Below are positions 11,741-20,773 of a stretch of 55,326 nucleotides of DNA, piece after piece. The translations under genes were made by a program, and so were the position numbers. Position 1 is the first letter of the stretch; the number at the start of each line of letters is the position of its first letter. Under the pieces are notes generated by a model. It made no database searches and was not told the origin of the DNA. It worked only from the letters and a program-made list of their open reading frames with translations. This DNA is from a bacterium (lineage in GTDB: Bacteria > Vulcanimicrobiota > JABDET01): NCBI GenBank assembly GCA_021817145.1, contig JAKAVV010000019.1:1-55326 (forward strand), written 5' to 3'.

Positions 11741-12838
11741 ATGAGCAAGAACGGTTTTATTTGCGAAGGGGAGGTAAAGTTTCTGCAAGGATATGATCGA
11801 GTCCATCTGAAAATCGGAACTCATGCCCTTTTTTTAAGCAGCGATCAAGAAGAATGGGGTAAAGCTGCTGCCCGTTTAGTCATCACAGCCATAGAACACG
11901 AGGAACTTCCTGTTGTTTTTTCAAGCCCTGAAAATTTGTCGAAAGTAACGGAGTTTATGGAGAACTCAGAGTACCCTCCTTTACAGTTTTTAGCGTCAAA
12001 ACAGATGATTTTCTCTTCTGAAACCAGCCCGAAGTCAGACCGCTCTTTAGAAAGGGTTTTCCCTGAATTGGAACAGTTTGTTCTGGACTCTCATCATCAT
12101 AAAAAAGCAGGGGTTAGATGTGTCCTGGATCTTTCCAGTTTTTACGATAGGGAATCCCCTGAGAAGATCTTTTCTTTTGAACAGGAGGCATGCAGTCTTC
12201 TCGATTCTCATGAGTTTCCTTTAACTCTGATCTGCTGTTATGATTTGAAGAAAATTGAAGGACAGTCAACCATGAAGCTCCTGGATCTTCATCCCCATAC
12301 GATTTTTCACAGCGCTGAAGAGGAACCCCCTTTTTTTGTCAGGATTGCGACCCGGCTTTTTAGAGATTCTCTGACCCATTTATATAACAGTCGTTATCTG
12401 GTTGAGCGATTTCAAGAGGAACTGGACAGAACAAGGCGTTATGGAGGGAAATTTTCGATTCTGCTGGCTGATATTCGACATTTTAGAAAGATTAATGAAA
12501 AATTTGGTTATATTCGAGGGGATCGAATTCTGGTCAGTCTGGCTAAAATTTTGAAAGATACAACGCGCAAAGTGGATCTGGTCTGCCGATATGGAGATGA
12601 TGCCTTTATTTTTTTACTCCCTGAAACATCGAAACAAGGGGTTAAAATTTTAATGAAACGGTTAAATCAAGCAGTGAAAAAGATTAAGATGAAAGATTCT
12701 CAAATAGAGTTGATCTTTGGTTCAGCTACTTTTCCTGAAGACGGCAAAACTCGAGACGCTCTTTTTGATAAGACTTTTAAATCCCTTAAAAAAGAAAAAT
12801 CGCGTCAGTCTGCTGATAAGGTTCTGACTGCGATTTAG
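11741..12838 (+). CDS. MEDS-like sensor with degenerate GGDEF domain
   Basis: Up to 365 residues. Residues ~25-190 resemble the MEDS sensory domain (GTHALFLSSDQEEWGKAAARL, then a RecA-like region with FFDLS-type motif CVLDLSSFYDRES). From ~210 a GGDEF domain follows (RDSLTHLYNSRYLVERFQEEL, RYGGKFSILLADIRHFRKINEKFGYIRGDRIL). The signature is degenerate: CRYGDDAF at ~282 in place of GG(D/E)EF, so cyclase activity is doubtful and a c-di-GMP or GTP binding role is as likely. ATG 11741 is only 3 bp from a perfect -10 box; a start at CTG 11783, with GGGGAGG 8 nt upstream, would fit the promoter better and would still leave the MEDS domain whole. Confidence 0.78.
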   Translation: MSKNGFICEGEVKFLQGYDRVHLKIGTHALFLSSDQEEWGKAAARLVITAIEHEELPVVFSSPENLSKVTEFMENSEYPPLQFLASKQMIFSSETSPKSDRSLERVFPELEQFVLDSHHHKKAGVRCVLDLSSFYDRESPEKIFSFEQEACSLLDSHEFPLTLICCYDLKKIEGQSTMKLLDLHPHTIFHSAEEEPPFFVRIATRLFRDSLTHLYNSRYLVERFQEELDRTRRYGGKFSILLADIRHFRKINEKFGYIRGDRILVSLAKILKDTTRKVDLVCRYGDDAFIFLLPETSKQGVKILMKRLNQAVKKIKMKDSQIELIFGSATFPEDGKTRDALFDKTFKSLKKEKSRQSADKVLTAI

Positions 12839-12843
12839 ATAAA

Positions 12844-13650
12844 TTATCTGGCTCGAAGGGTTAATATCCCTGAATAATCGTGGTAGGCTGTCCCTCTAAA
12901 TACACTGATTCCAAAACTCTTCATGAGATTTCGAGAATGAAACTGGGTCTCTTTTGGATTAGGGGTCAAAAGAGGTCTTGAAATAAGAACCATCCATTTA
13001 TCCTGATGATAGCCTGCTTTTGCTTTTAGGATCAAAGGTGTTATGTCAGGAGTAAATCCAGATTTGATGAAATGTCCTCCTATTTTTTTTAAAACAGGAG
13101 CGCCGGTTAAGTTTCGATCCTGAATTCTGCCATTTGGACCTGGATTTGCGATCCAGAGCCAATTTTCGGCGATTTCGCTCTTTCTTGGAAGCCACATTCC
13201 TTGAACTGCGCGAGGATTGATAGAAGGGGGAACAAAATGACAGGCTGCATCACAGCCTTTATTGGAAAAGCTGAAAGAATGGACGTTCCAGTTGAAAGCC
13301 AGCTTTTCAGCTTTTGTCCACTTTGAACTGATATGGGGATGAACATCATGCCACTGAATTTTGAAGAAAATCTTCTTTTTGTTCTCAGCGGCTTGAATTT
13401 CTAGAGGGATACCTATCCCAGCCAATCGAGAAGTTTTTGTTAAAATTCTTGTTTTAATCCTGCTGATAGGGATTTTTTTCCACGAAATTTTTTTCTTAAA
13501 AAAATAGACAGGAACGGTTTTCGTGTAGTGAATCTGTTTGGGAGGAGAATACGATATCTGTGAAAGATGTTTCCGCAAACTTGATTTTTGATTATGGCTG
13601 CCGCAGGAAACACAAAATAGAAGGGTTAGAATGAGAAGATATTTTGTCAT
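12844..13650 (-). CDS. Predicted lipoprotein with ethylbenzene-dehydrogenase-type haem-binding domain
   Basis: A 268-residue protein with a short hydrophobic signal (MTKYLLILTLLFCVSCGS) ending in a weak lipobox (C-V-S-C). The body resembles the EB_dh domain family of periplasmic haem-binding subunits: IFFKIQWHD, AFNWNVHSFSF, GCDAACHF, then a W-rich stretch MWLPRKSEIAENWLWIANPGP and DKWMVLISRPLLTPNP. GCDAACH is a C-x3-C-H motif, not the ordinary C-x2-C-H. The protein could bind haem b or c at the outer face of a membrane and act in electron transfer or sensing. No molybdoenzyme genes are nearby, so its partner is unknown. It is convergent with the GGDEF gene (5 bp apart) and divergent from ftsY. 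Confidence 0.6.
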   Translation of the reverse strand: MTKYLLILTLLFCVSCGSHNQKSSLRKHLSQISYSPPKQIHYTKTVPVYFFKKKISWKKIPISRIKTRILTKTSRLAGIGIPLEIQAAENKKKIFFKIQWHDVHPHISSKWTKAEKLAFNWNVHSFSFSNKGCDAACHFVPPSINPRAVQGMWLPRKSEIAENWLWIANPGPNGRIQDRNLTGAPVLKKIGGHFIKSGFTPDITPLILKAKAGYHQDKWMVLISRPLLTPNPKETQFHSRNLMKSFGISVFRGTAYHDYSGILTLRAR

Positions 13651-13666
13651 ATAAAAGGATTCTTTC

Positions 13667-14581
13667 TTGAAAAAGCCTAAAATCTCCTGGATGAAATGGA
13701 TGTCAAATTTTTTCTCTCAGGTAAAGGATATTTTAAGAAAAGGGGATATCACAGATGCTTTATTCGAAAATCTGGAAGAACTCCTTTTACAAGCTGACAC
13801 AGGGACTGCAGCGGCCGAGTATTTAGTGGCGCAGTTAAAAAAAGAAGCTTCTGAAAAACGTTTAAAAGATTCCTGGAAATTGATGGACTGCTTTAAAGAG
13901 CAGCTTGTGATTCTTTTAGGGGAGACCATTTCACCTGTTCATTTTGCAGTGAACGGACCTGCGATTTTTTTGATGGTAGGGGTGAATGGCAGCGGGAAAA
14001 CAACGACCCTTGGAAAACTTGCCGCTTATTTTAAATCCCAGGGGAAAAAGGTTTTTTTAGGAGCTGCCGATACGTTCAGAGCAGCTGCTATTGATCAACT
14101 CGAGGTATGGGCGCATCAGGTTGGTGTTGAAGTGATTAAACACAAAGAAGGGGCTGATCCAGGAGCAGTCGCTTATGATACTGTAAAAGCCGCTGCTGCT
14201 CGTCATGCTGATATCGCCATGATTGATACAGCAGGAAGGCTGCATACAAAAACCAGTTTGATGGAAGAACTGAAAAAGGTTAAAAAGGTGATTCAAAAAG
14301 AGATTCCTCTTGCCCCTCATGAGGTTTTTTTAGTTCTGGATGCCACCACTGGCCAGAATGCGTTGAACCAGGCTAAAATGTTTAAAGAAGCGGTTGGCGT
14401 AACAGGGATCATTGTGACCAAATTGGACGGAACGGCAAAAGGGGGGGCTCTTTTAGCCATCAGACAGGAATTAAACGTGCCGATAAAATTTATTGGCGTT
14501 GGTGAAAAAGTGGAAACCCTTCACCCTTTTAATCCCTCTTCTTTTGTGGAATCTCTCCTAAATCCACAACTCTTTCAATGA
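13667..14581 (+). CDS. ftsY: Signal recognition particle receptor FtsY
   Basis: A 304-residue SRP GTPase without the long acidic A domain, as in many bacteria. N domain: residues ~15-90 (ILRKGDITDALFENLEELLLQADTG). G domain: GVNGSGKTTTLGKLA (P loop), DTFRAAAIDQLEVWA, DTAGRLHTK, TKLDGTAKGGA and PIKFIGVGEKVETLHPF. It docks ribosome-SRP complexes at the inner membrane. TTG 13667 with AAAGGA 7 nt upstream is taken as start; ATG at 13691 is the alternative. The natural C-terminus of the family (FNPSSFVESLL) is followed by six extra codons, NPQLFQ, read from the antisense of the Uma2 gene at 14558-15124, which also supplies the TGA stop. Confidence 0.92.
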   Translation: MKKPKISWMKWMSNFFSQVKDILRKGDITDALFENLEELLLQADTGTAAAEYLVAQLKKEASEKRLKDSWKLMDCFKEQLVILLGETISPVHFAVNGPAIFLMVGVNGSGKTTTLGKLAAYFKSQGKKVFLGAADTFRAAAIDQLEVWAHQVGVEVIKHKEGADPGAVAYDTVKAAAARHADIAMIDTAGRLHTKTSLMEELKKVKKVIQKEIPLAPHEVFLVLDATTGQNALNQAKMFKEAVGVTGIIVTKLDGTAKGGALLAIRQELNVPIKFIGVGEKVETLHPFNPSSFVESLLNPQLFQ

Positions 14582-15124
14582 AAACTCTTGCCCAGGGAAG
14601 AGAGTAGATTTAACGATTTCACTCCCCTGTTTTTTTGAAGTCAAGCGGTATTCCCCTTTCTCTACTTGATACAGCTCCATTGTTTTTTCCATCGGATCCA
14701 CGATCCAGTAATGGGGAATTTTAAATTGAGCGTAAAGTTTGAATTTAGTGATCCGATCCATTTTTTTATTCCCTTTAGAAAGCACTTCTACTACCAGGTC
14801 AGGAGAACCAAAAATCCCTCTTTCTTTAATCAAATTTTTCTTTTCTTTGGAGATATAAACTAAATCTGGTTCAACCACATGAATATCGGATAAAATAACT
14901 CCGATAGGAGAGCAAAAAACCTTTCCAATTGGATTCTTATCCAGGTATTGAGCTAAAATTTTAGTCAATTGAGTTACAGAATTTTGATGAAAAGTTCCAG
15001 GAGGCGGTGTCATGAACAGTTCTCCTTCGATAATCTGGTATCGTTTTCCGTTATCAGGAAGCAGAAAGTAATCACGATAATTGAAAAGATTCTTTTCCTC
15101 TATTTTAGGTCGAGTAAGAGACAT
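14558..15124 (-). CDS. Uma2 family (DUF820) endonuclease-like protein, second copy
   Basis: A 188-residue paralogue of the protein at 1085-1651, identical in length and clearly similar along its whole length: IIEGELFMTPPPG, VVEPDLVYISKEKKNLIKERG, GSPDLVVEVLSKGNKKMDR, YAQFKIPHYWIVDPMEKTME, FPGQEFSLKELWI. Active-site acidic residues and lysine are retained. ATG 15124 has GAGGG about 8 nt upstream. Its last eight codons overlap the end of ftsY on the opposite strand by 24 bp, which points to insertion at the ftsY 3' end. It stands alone between ftsY and the suf operon. Confidence 0.85.
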   Translation of the reverse strand: MSLTRPKIEEKNLFNYRDYFLLPDNGKRYQIIEGELFMTPPPGTFHQNSVTQLTKILAQYLDKNPIGKVFCSPIGVILSDIHVVEPDLVYISKEKKNLIKERGIFGSPDLVVEVLSKGNKKMDRITKFKLYAQFKIPHYWIVDPMEKTMELYQVEKGEYRLTSKKQGSEIVKSTLFPGQEFSLKELWI

Positions 15125-15198
15125 CCTCTTTTCCCTCTAAGAGGTGGTTCTTTATGTTGATAGGTTATCCCTCCACAGTGATGCTGGTTAAAATCAGA

Positions 15199-15513
15199 TT
15201 AAAAAATTCCTAAATCCATTTTTGCTTCTTCGCTGCACATGGTATGTGGATCCCACTGAGGCTCCCACACTAATTCCATTTTTACATCTTTCACTCCAGG
15301 GAGTTTTAAAAGAGCTTGATGGGCTTGTCCTTGAATAATCGGTCCAAGGGGGCAGCCAGGGCTTGTCAGAGTATGTTTTACTTTCACTACTCCATTCTCC
15401 TCGTCTTTTTCAATTCCATAGACTAATCCAAGATTAACAATATCAATCCCAATTTCAGGATCATAAACTTGTTTTAAGGTTTCTTTAATCTCCTCTTCTG
15501 TTATCATGCTCAT
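15199..15513 (-). CDS. sufT: SufT-like iron-sulfur cluster assembly factor (DUF59/MIP18 family)
   Basis: A 104-residue DUF59 protein: EEEIKETLKQVYDPEIGIDIVNLGLVYGI is the family hallmark and TSPGCPLGPI holds the conserved cysteine. The family helps mature Fe-S proteins, probably as a transfer factor. It is the last gene of the suf operon. ATG 15513 has an excellent AGGAGGAA site (15521-15528 on the reverse strand); a second ATG two codons on is less likely. The C-terminal stretch LVWEPQWDPHTMCSEEAKMDLGIF is also typical of SufT-type members. Confidence 0.9.
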   Translation of the reverse strand: MSMITEEEIKETLKQVYDPEIGIDIVNLGLVYGIEKDEENGVVKVKHTLTSPGCPLGPIIQGQAHQALLKLPGVKDVKMELVWEPQWDPHTMCSEEAKMDLGIF

Positions 15514-15537
15514 AACCTTGTTCCTCCTTTTACCTCC

Positions 15538-15966
15538 TCATGATTTTTGATCCAAAGCGTCTAAAAAAGTATTCCAGGAGAGAATCGCGCATTTAATTCG
15601 CACAGGGAATTTTTTTACCCCTTCAAAAGCTTCCAGATCAGGATACTCTTCAAGGTGAAGATCCCCCCCCTCAAGCATGGCTTTCTTAAATGTTTCAGCT
15701 ATTTTTCTTCCCTCTTTCAGGGTTTTCCCCTGGAGGGCTTCCCCCATCATGCTTAAGGATGCCTGACTGATGGCGCATCCTTTACCTGTGGATTTGATGG
15801 TTTCAATTTTGTTTTGATCGAGCTTGATCCAGATCTCCACATCATCTCCGCACAAGGGGTTGACCCCATGTCCTTTGAGATCAGGATCTTCTAAAACCCC
15901 CTGGTTTCTTGGATTTCGATAATGATCCAGGATGACTTCTTGATACAGTTCATCGAGCGGCAGCAT
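15538..15966 (-). CDS. sufU: SUF-type Fe-S scaffold / sulfur acceptor SufU
   Basis: 142 residues of the SufU/IscU fold. Three ligand cysteines are present, in NPLCGDD (~39), GKGCAISQAS (~64) and IKCAILSW (~126), with the acidic residue of GDD. The insertion between the second and third cysteines marks SufU, which accepts persulfide from SufS through zinc. MLPLDELYQEVILDHYRNPRN is the standard start. ATG 15966 lies inside the sufS 3' end (17-bp overlap) with AGGT at proper distance, so the two are coupled. Confidence 0.92.
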   Translation of the reverse strand: MLPLDELYQEVILDHYRNPRNQGVLEDPDLKGHGVNPLCGDDVEIWIKLDQNKIETIKSTGKGCAISQASLSMMGEALQGKTLKEGRKIAETFKKAMLEGGDLHLEEYPDLEAFEGVKKFPVRIKCAILSWNTFLDALDQKS

Positions 15967-17185
15967 GATGGAATACCTGAAATACTTTTTGAATGGCTTG
16001 AAGAAGAAGCTCCACTTCTTCTTTTGTATTGTAAAGATAAAAACTGGCTCTGGCTGTTCCAGAAACTCCGAGCTTTCTCATTAAAGGCTGGGTGCAGTGA
16101 TGCCCTGCCCGAACAGCAATCCCTTCTTGATCTAAAATCGTTCCCACATCATGGGGATGAATCCCTTCAAGGTTAAAAGAGAGGATCCCTGAATGAACCT
16201 CTGGATTTTGAGGACCATAAACCGTAATATTCTTCTCTAAACTGAATTTTTGGAGGGCAAAACGGGTTAACTCTTCTTCATGCTTTTGAATTTTATCCAT
16301 CCCAATATGGTTTAGATAATCAAGGGCAGCCCCGAATCCGATTGTATCCGCGATATTAGGGGTTCCTGCTTCATATTTCCAGGGGGGGTTGCTGTAAGTA
16401 GAATGGTCCAGCCACACTTCACGGATCATTTCTCCTCCTCCCATAAAAGGATCCATGGCGAGAAGGAGTTCTTGTTTTCCATAAAGGACCCCCACTCCAG
16501 TTGGACCCAGCATTTTATGCGAGGAGAAAGCAAGAAAATCGCAGTTTAGATCCTGGACATCAACAGGAATATGGGGGACTGACTGCGCCCCATCAATCAG
16601 AACAACAGCCCCTTTTTCATGCGCCAGGCGAATGATCTCTTTTACAGGATTGATGGTGCCAAGGGTGTTTGAAATATGAGTTAAACTGACCAGTTTCGTT
16701 TTTTTAGATAAAAGTTCAGAGAGTTTTGAAAGGTCTAAAACTCCTGTTTCATCAAAGGGGATAAATTTCAGTTCGATCCCTTTCTCGTTTTTCAGCAAAT
16801 GCCATGGGATAAGGTTTGAATGATGTTCCATCTCTGTTAAAAGAATCTCATCTCCGCGATTTAAGAATTTTCTTCCCCATGAAAAAGAGACCAGGTTAAT
16901 GGCTTCTGTGCAGTTTCTGGTAAACAGAATAGAATGATGGTCTTTGGCATGAATAAAAGAAGCGGTTTTTTTCCTCACCTCTTCATAAGCTGTGGTTGCC
17001 TCTTCTGCTAAATAATGAACCCCTCTATGGATGTTGGCATTTGAGTTTTCGTAATAGTTCTGAACAGCCTGGATAACAGAAAAAGGCTTCTGGCTTGTTG
17101 CCGCATTATCTAAATAAACCAGCGGTTTTCCGTAAATTTTCCGTTTTAGAATAGGGAAGTCATCTCTGATTTTTTCGGGATTCAT
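15950..17185 (-). CDS. sufS: Cysteine desulfurase SufS
   Basis: 411 residues, class V aminotransferase fold. PLP lysine lies in SSHKMLGPTGVGVLYG (~residue 225) and the catalytic cysteine in RAGHHCTQPLM (~residue 368) within a short loop, so this is the group II SufS type rather than IscS/NifS. YLDNAATSQKP and NIHRGVHYLAEEATTAYE are typical. It takes sulfur from cysteine and passes it to SufU. ATG 17185 overlaps the stop of the Rieske gene (ATGA). Confidence 0.94.
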   Translation of the reverse strand: MNPEKIRDDFPILKRKIYGKPLVYLDNAATSQKPFSVIQAVQNYYENSNANIHRGVHYLAEEATTAYEEVRKKTASFIHAKDHHSILFTRNCTEAINLVSFSWGRKFLNRGDEILLTEMEHHSNLIPWHLLKNEKGIELKFIPFDETGVLDLSKLSELLSKKTKLVSLTHISNTLGTINPVKEIIRLAHEKGAVVLIDGAQSVPHIPVDVQDLNCDFLAFSSHKMLGPTGVGVLYGKQELLLAMDPFMGGGEMIREVWLDHSTYSNPPWKYEAGTPNIADTIGFGAALDYLNHIGMDKIQKHEEELTRFALQKFSLEKNITVYGPQNPEVHSGILSFNLEGIHPHDVGTILDQEGIAVRAGHHCTQPLMRKLGVSGTARASFYLYNTKEEVELLLQAIQKVFQVFHHAAAR

Positions 17186-17529
17186 GACTCTAGCGGCACA
17201 GAAGAAGGAATTTGAATTTTGACCCTGTCTCCTTCAATTTGCACAGGATAAGTTTGGATGGGAAGAGTGGCGGGAAGACACAGCGCTTTTCCAGTTCTTA
17301 CATCGAATCTTGCTCCATGCCTTGGACACTCAATTGCGGTTCCAAAAAGCTCTCCTTCATCAAGAGGTCCATTGTCATGTGTGCAGAGATCATCCACTGC
17401 GTAAATTCCCCCTCCTTGAAGATGACAGAGCGCGATTCTGCGATCTTTTACTTTAACGACTTTAATCTGCCCTTCTAAAAGATCCGATGTTTTACAGGCT
17501 TCAATCCACTTTTCTGACAGGTTTTCCAT
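17182..17529 (-). CDS. Rieske [2Fe-2S] ferredoxin-like protein in the suf operon
   Basis: 115 residues forming a stand-alone Rieske domain: C49-T-H51 and C68-P-R-H71 are the two Cys and two His ligands (LCTHDNG, ECPRHGARFDVRTG). It has no membrane anchor and resembles the small ferredoxins of aromatic-ring dioxygenases or the NirD-like group. ATG 17529 has AGGAG 8 nt upstream and lies inside the sufD 3' end (29-bp overlap); its stop overlaps the sufS start. The position between sufD and sufS makes a role as electron donor for cluster assembly or repair likely; this is inference from context, with related gene orders known in some bacteria. Confidence 0.9.
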   Translation of the reverse strand: MENLSEKWIEACKTSDLLEGQIKVVKVKDRRIALCHLQGGGIYAVDDLCTHDNGPLDEGELFGTAIECPRHGARFDVRTGKALCLPATLPIQTYPVQIEGDRVKIQIPSSVPLES

Positions 17530-18547
17530 TTTCTATCTCCTCTTTGTTTTTTTCTTCCCATTTTGGAGTGATAGAGGGGCGCACAGGGATTTTATCCATT
17601 AATTCCTGAAAAAACCCTCCCACAATCAAGGCTTCAGCTTCAGGCCGAGGAATTCCACGGCTTTCCAGATAAAAGATCTGTTCTTCATCTACTGGTCCAA
17701 CACTGGCTCCATGGCTGCATCGAACATCATTGTCTAAAATTTCAAGTCTTGGCGTTGTTTCAGCTTTTGCTTCTGAACTCAGCAAAAGGTTTCTGTTTTT
17801 TTGATAAGCGTTTGTTTTTGAAGCTCCTTTTTCAATCCAGATTAATCCATTGAAATAACTCCGAGCTTTATCTTTTAGAGCGGTTTTAATCAGTAAATCG
17901 CTTTCTGTGCGAGGAGCTAAATGTTCTTGAAGGGTGTAATGTTCAAAAACTTGATCCTTTGTTCCATAAACAAGACCGAAAAGATTTGCTCTGCTTCCTT
18001 CTCCTTGAAGAGAGACCTCTATTTGAGCCGTTGTTTTCCCTCCTCCAAGAAGATAAGTTGTGGCAGCTGCAGCCGCGTTCTTCTGCAGATGAATTCTCGC
18101 GTAAACATGATGTTGGGTAAGATCTTCCCAATTCTGAAAATGGACATAGTGGACTTCTGAGCCTTCGAATGCGATAATCTCAATGACAGAAGAAACAAGT
18201 TCAGGAGAATGGGCTCCTGAGTATTCATCCAGAAGGGTTAGTTTGCTTCCTTTTTCCACAATAATCAGAACTCTTGGAAGAAGAACAGAGAGGTTGTCAG
18301 GTGGAGCATGGGTTAAAGTAACAGTTCCTGAATCAGTAGAGTGGGGGACAATTAAAGCTCCTCCTCCTTTCCAGCGAGAAGAGTTAAAATCTGCCCATTG
18401 ACTTTTTTCTGATTTAACAATCTTTCCAAGCCATTTCTGCGCCAGCTCGTTTTGGTTATTTTCAAGCGGGGCAAAAACGACTTTTTTGTTATCTGAATGA
18501 AAGAGTGGAATATCGGGGTAAATTTCAGTTGAAGCGGTTAGAATCAT
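17501..18547 (-). CDS. sufD: Fe-S cluster assembly scaffold subunit SufD
   Basis: 348 residues. The C-terminal SufBD core is clear: [38 protein letters not shown]; a beta-helix region precedes it ([27 protein letters not shown]). The N-terminal part is shorter and more divergent than in E. coli SufD, which is common. It forms the SufBC2D complex with the neighbours. ATG 18547 overlaps the sufB stop (ATGA). Confidence 0.9.
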   Translation of the reverse strand: MILTASTEIYPDIPLFHSDNKKVVFAPLENNQNELAQKWLGKIVKSEKSQWADFNSSRWKGGGALIVPHSTDSGTVTLTHAPPDNLSVLLPRVLIIVEKGSKLTLLDEYSGAHSPELVSSVIEIIAFEGSEVHYVHFQNWEDLTQHHVYARIHLQKNAAAAATTYLLGGGKTTAQIEVSLQGEGSRANLFGLVYGTKDQVFEHYTLQEHLAPRTESDLLIKTALKDKARSYFNGLIWIEKGASKTNAYQKNRNLLLSSEAKAETTPRLEILDNDVRCSHGASVGPVDEEQIFYLESRGIPRPEAEALIVGGFFQELMDKIPVRPSITPKWEEKNKEEIENGKPVRKVD

Positions 18548-19956
18548 CCCAGGCTCCCTTCCATTTCCAAAGCGATCAAACGGTTTAATTCAACCGCGTA
18601 CTCCATGGGGAGGACTTTTGCAAAAGGCTCAAAAAACCCTTTGACAATCAGGGTGACAGCTTCTTGTTCTGTTAAGCCTCTGCTTCTTAAATAGAAGAGC
18701 TGTTCATCCCCTACTTTGCTGACAGTTGCTTCATGTCCAATCTGCACTTTTTTCTCATTGATCTGCATCAGGGGATACGTGTCTGATCTGGACTGTTCAT
18801 CCAGTAAAAGGGCATCGCATCGAACATTGCATTTTACATTTTCAGCCCCTTTTTCCACTTTCACAAGTCCTCTATAAGTGGCTCTTCCTCCATCTTTAGA
18901 AATGCTTTTAGACAAAATGGTGGAAGAGGTGTTGGGAGCCAGATGCACCATTTTTGCCCCTGCGTCTTGATGCTGCCCTTTCCCTGCAAAAGCCACGCTT
19001 AAAACCTCTCCATGGGCTTCAGGTCCTACCATATAAACAGATGGATACTTCATTGTTAATCGAGATCCCAGATTCCCGTCAATCCATTCCACTGATGCTT
19101 GCTCATGAGCTAAAGCTCGTTTTGTAACCAGATTATACACATTGGTGGACCAGTTTTGAATGGTTGTGTATCGTATTTTCGCCCCTTTTTTCGCGATCAA
19201 TTCGACAACTGCTGAATGCAGGCTGTTGTTGGAATAAATAGGGGCTGTGCAGCCTTCAATATAGTGGACGCTTGCCCCCTCTTCACAGATAATCAGCGTT
19301 CTTTCAAACTGACCCATTTTTTCCGCGTTGATTCTGAAATAAGCTTGCAGAGGGATCTCTACTTTTACTCCTGGAGGAACCCAGATAAAAGAGCCTCCTG
19401 ACCAGACAGCAGAGTTTAAAGCCGAAAATTTATTATCGGCTGCAGGGATAACGGTTCCAAAATACTCTTTCACAAGTTCAGGATGTTCTTTTAATCCTGT
19501 ATCCATATCTGTGAAAATAACCCCGATTTTGGCGAGATCTTCACGAATGGAATGATAAACGACTTCAGATTCGTACTGGGCTGTTACCCCTGCCAGGAAT
19601 TTCCGTTCAGCTTCAGGAATTCCCAGTTTGTCAAATGTCCGTTTGATTTGTTCTGGAACCTCTTCCCAGCTGCTCTCCTGTTTTTCCGTTGCTTTTAAAT
19701 AATAATAAATCTCGTTAAAAGCAATGGAGTTCAACATTTCAGTGTTTCCCCATAAAGGCATCGGTTTTTTAAAAAAGATCTCAAGGGCTCGAAGTCTCTG
19801 CTGCCTCATCCAGTCAGGCTCCCCTTTCATCCAGGAAATCTCTTCGACAATCTCTTTTGAAAGACCGGGTTTGGCTTTGAAAACGTACTTCTCAGGATCA
19901 TGAAATCCATACTTTTCAGCGTACTGTGTTCCAATATCTAAATTTTGAACAGACAT
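18544..19956 (-). CDS. sufB: Fe-S cluster assembly scaffold subunit SufB
   Basis: 470 residues, the usual SufB length and highly conserved: [99 protein letters not shown] and the terminal [21 protein letters not shown]. The cysteine in [10 protein letters not shown] and the downstream glutamate are retained. AAGGAGG lies upstream of ATG 19956. It is the main platform for nascent Fe-S clusters. Confidence 0.95.
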   Translation of the reverse strand: MSVQNLDIGTQYAEKYGFHDPEKYVFKAKPGLSKEIVEEISWMKGEPDWMRQQRLRALEIFFKKPMPLWGNTEMLNSIAFNEIYYYLKATEKQESSWEEVPEQIKRTFDKLGIPEAERKFLAGVTAQYESEVVYHSIREDLAKIGVIFTDMDTGLKEHPELVKEYFGTVIPAADNKFSALNSAVWSGGSFIWVPPGVKVEIPLQAYFRINAEKMGQFERTLIICEEGASVHYIEGCTAPIYSNNSLHSAVVELIAKKGAKIRYTTIQNWSTNVYNLVTKRALAHEQASVEWIDGNLGSRLTMKYPSVYMVGPEAHGEVLSVAFAGKGQHQDAGAKMVHLAPNTSSTILSKSISKDGGRATYRGLVKVEKGAENVKCNVRCDALLLDEQSRSDTYPLMQINEKKVQIGHEATVSKVGDEQLFYLRSRGLTEQEAVTLIVKGFFEPFAKVLPMEYAVELNRLIALEMEGSLG

Positions 19957-19971
19957 TTTTGCCTCCTTGTT

Positions 19972-20715
19972 TTAAGGGGTTAAAACCAAATCGTACCCTT
20001 TTTCTTCCAATTCAAGCGCTAATTCGGAGCCTCCTGATTTCACCATTTTCCCGTCTGCTAGAACATGCACAAAGTCAGGTTTAATATAGTTTAACATTCG
20101 CTGGTAATGGGTGATAATTAAAAGGGAGTTTTCAGGGGTGAAAATCTTTTTAATCCCCTCGCAGACCGTTTTTAGAGCATCAATATCAAGTCCTGAATCG
20201 GTTTCATCCAGGACAGCCATTTCCGGATTTAAAAGAGCCATTTGCAGAATTTCGCTTCTCTTTTTTTCTCCTCCAGAAAAACCATCATTCAAGTACCGCT
20301 GAGCAAAAGATTTATCCATTTCCAGCAGCAGCATTTTTTCTTCTAAAAGTTTTCTGAAGTCTCGGACAGAAATCTCGGTCCCTCGCGCATTTTTCAGCAT
20401 GGTCCTTAAGAAACTGATCATATTGACTCCAGGAACTGAAGTGGGGTATTGAAAAGCGAGAAAAAGCCCTTTTTTCGCTCTCTCTTCTGGCTTGAGGGAG
20501 AGCAGGCTTTCTCCTTTAAATAAAATCTCCCCCTGGGTGATTTTATAATGAGGATGCCCCATTAAAACATTGGAAAGCGTAGATTTTCCAGAACCATTGG
20601 GTCCCATAATCGCATGAATTTCTCCTGCGTGAATGACCAGATTGACCCCTTTTAGAATCTCTTTCCCTTCGACTTCAGCATGGAGATTTTGTATCTTTAA
20701 AACCTCTTTTTTCAT
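19972..20715 (-). CDS. sufC: SUF complex ATPase SufC
   Basis: 247 residues of the ABC ATPase family. Walker A is [16 protein letters not shown], the signature [17 protein letters not shown] and Walker [18 protein letters not shown] 20715 with a GAGGT site 8 nt upstream is the start; a longer reading from TTG 20736 runs through that site and is rejected. The palindromic operator at 20735-20758 lies immediately upstream, so sufC appears to be the first gene under its control. Confidence 0.95.
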   Translation of the reverse strand: MKKEVLKIQNLHAEVEGKEILKGVNLVIHAGEIHAIMGPNGSGKSTLSNVLMGHPHYKITQGEILFKGESLLSLKPEERAKKGLFLAFQYPTSVPGVNMISFLRTMLKNARGTEISVRDFRKLLEEKMLLLEMDKSFAQRYLNDGFSGGEKKRSEILQMALLNPEMAVLDETDSGLDIDALKTVCEGIKKIFTPENSLLIITHYQRMLNYIKPDFVHVLADGKMVKSGGSELALELEEKGYDLVLTP

Positions 20716-20734
20716 AGTTTTACCTCGCTTTTTC

Positions 20735-20758
20735 AATCATGACAAATTTGTCATGATT
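20735..20758. promoter_or_regulatory. Perfect palindromic operator candidate for the suf operon
   Basis: A 24-bp perfect palindrome, half-site AATCATGACAAA. It lies in the 58-bp gap between the rrf2 stop (20774) and the sufC start (20715). In the sufC direction a TTGAAC-like -35 box precedes it. A symmetric site next to an Rrf2/IscR/SufR-type gene is what a dimeric regulator of this family would bind; the binding itself is inference. Confidence 0.75.
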
Positions 20759-20773
20759 CAGTTCAAAAAAAAA

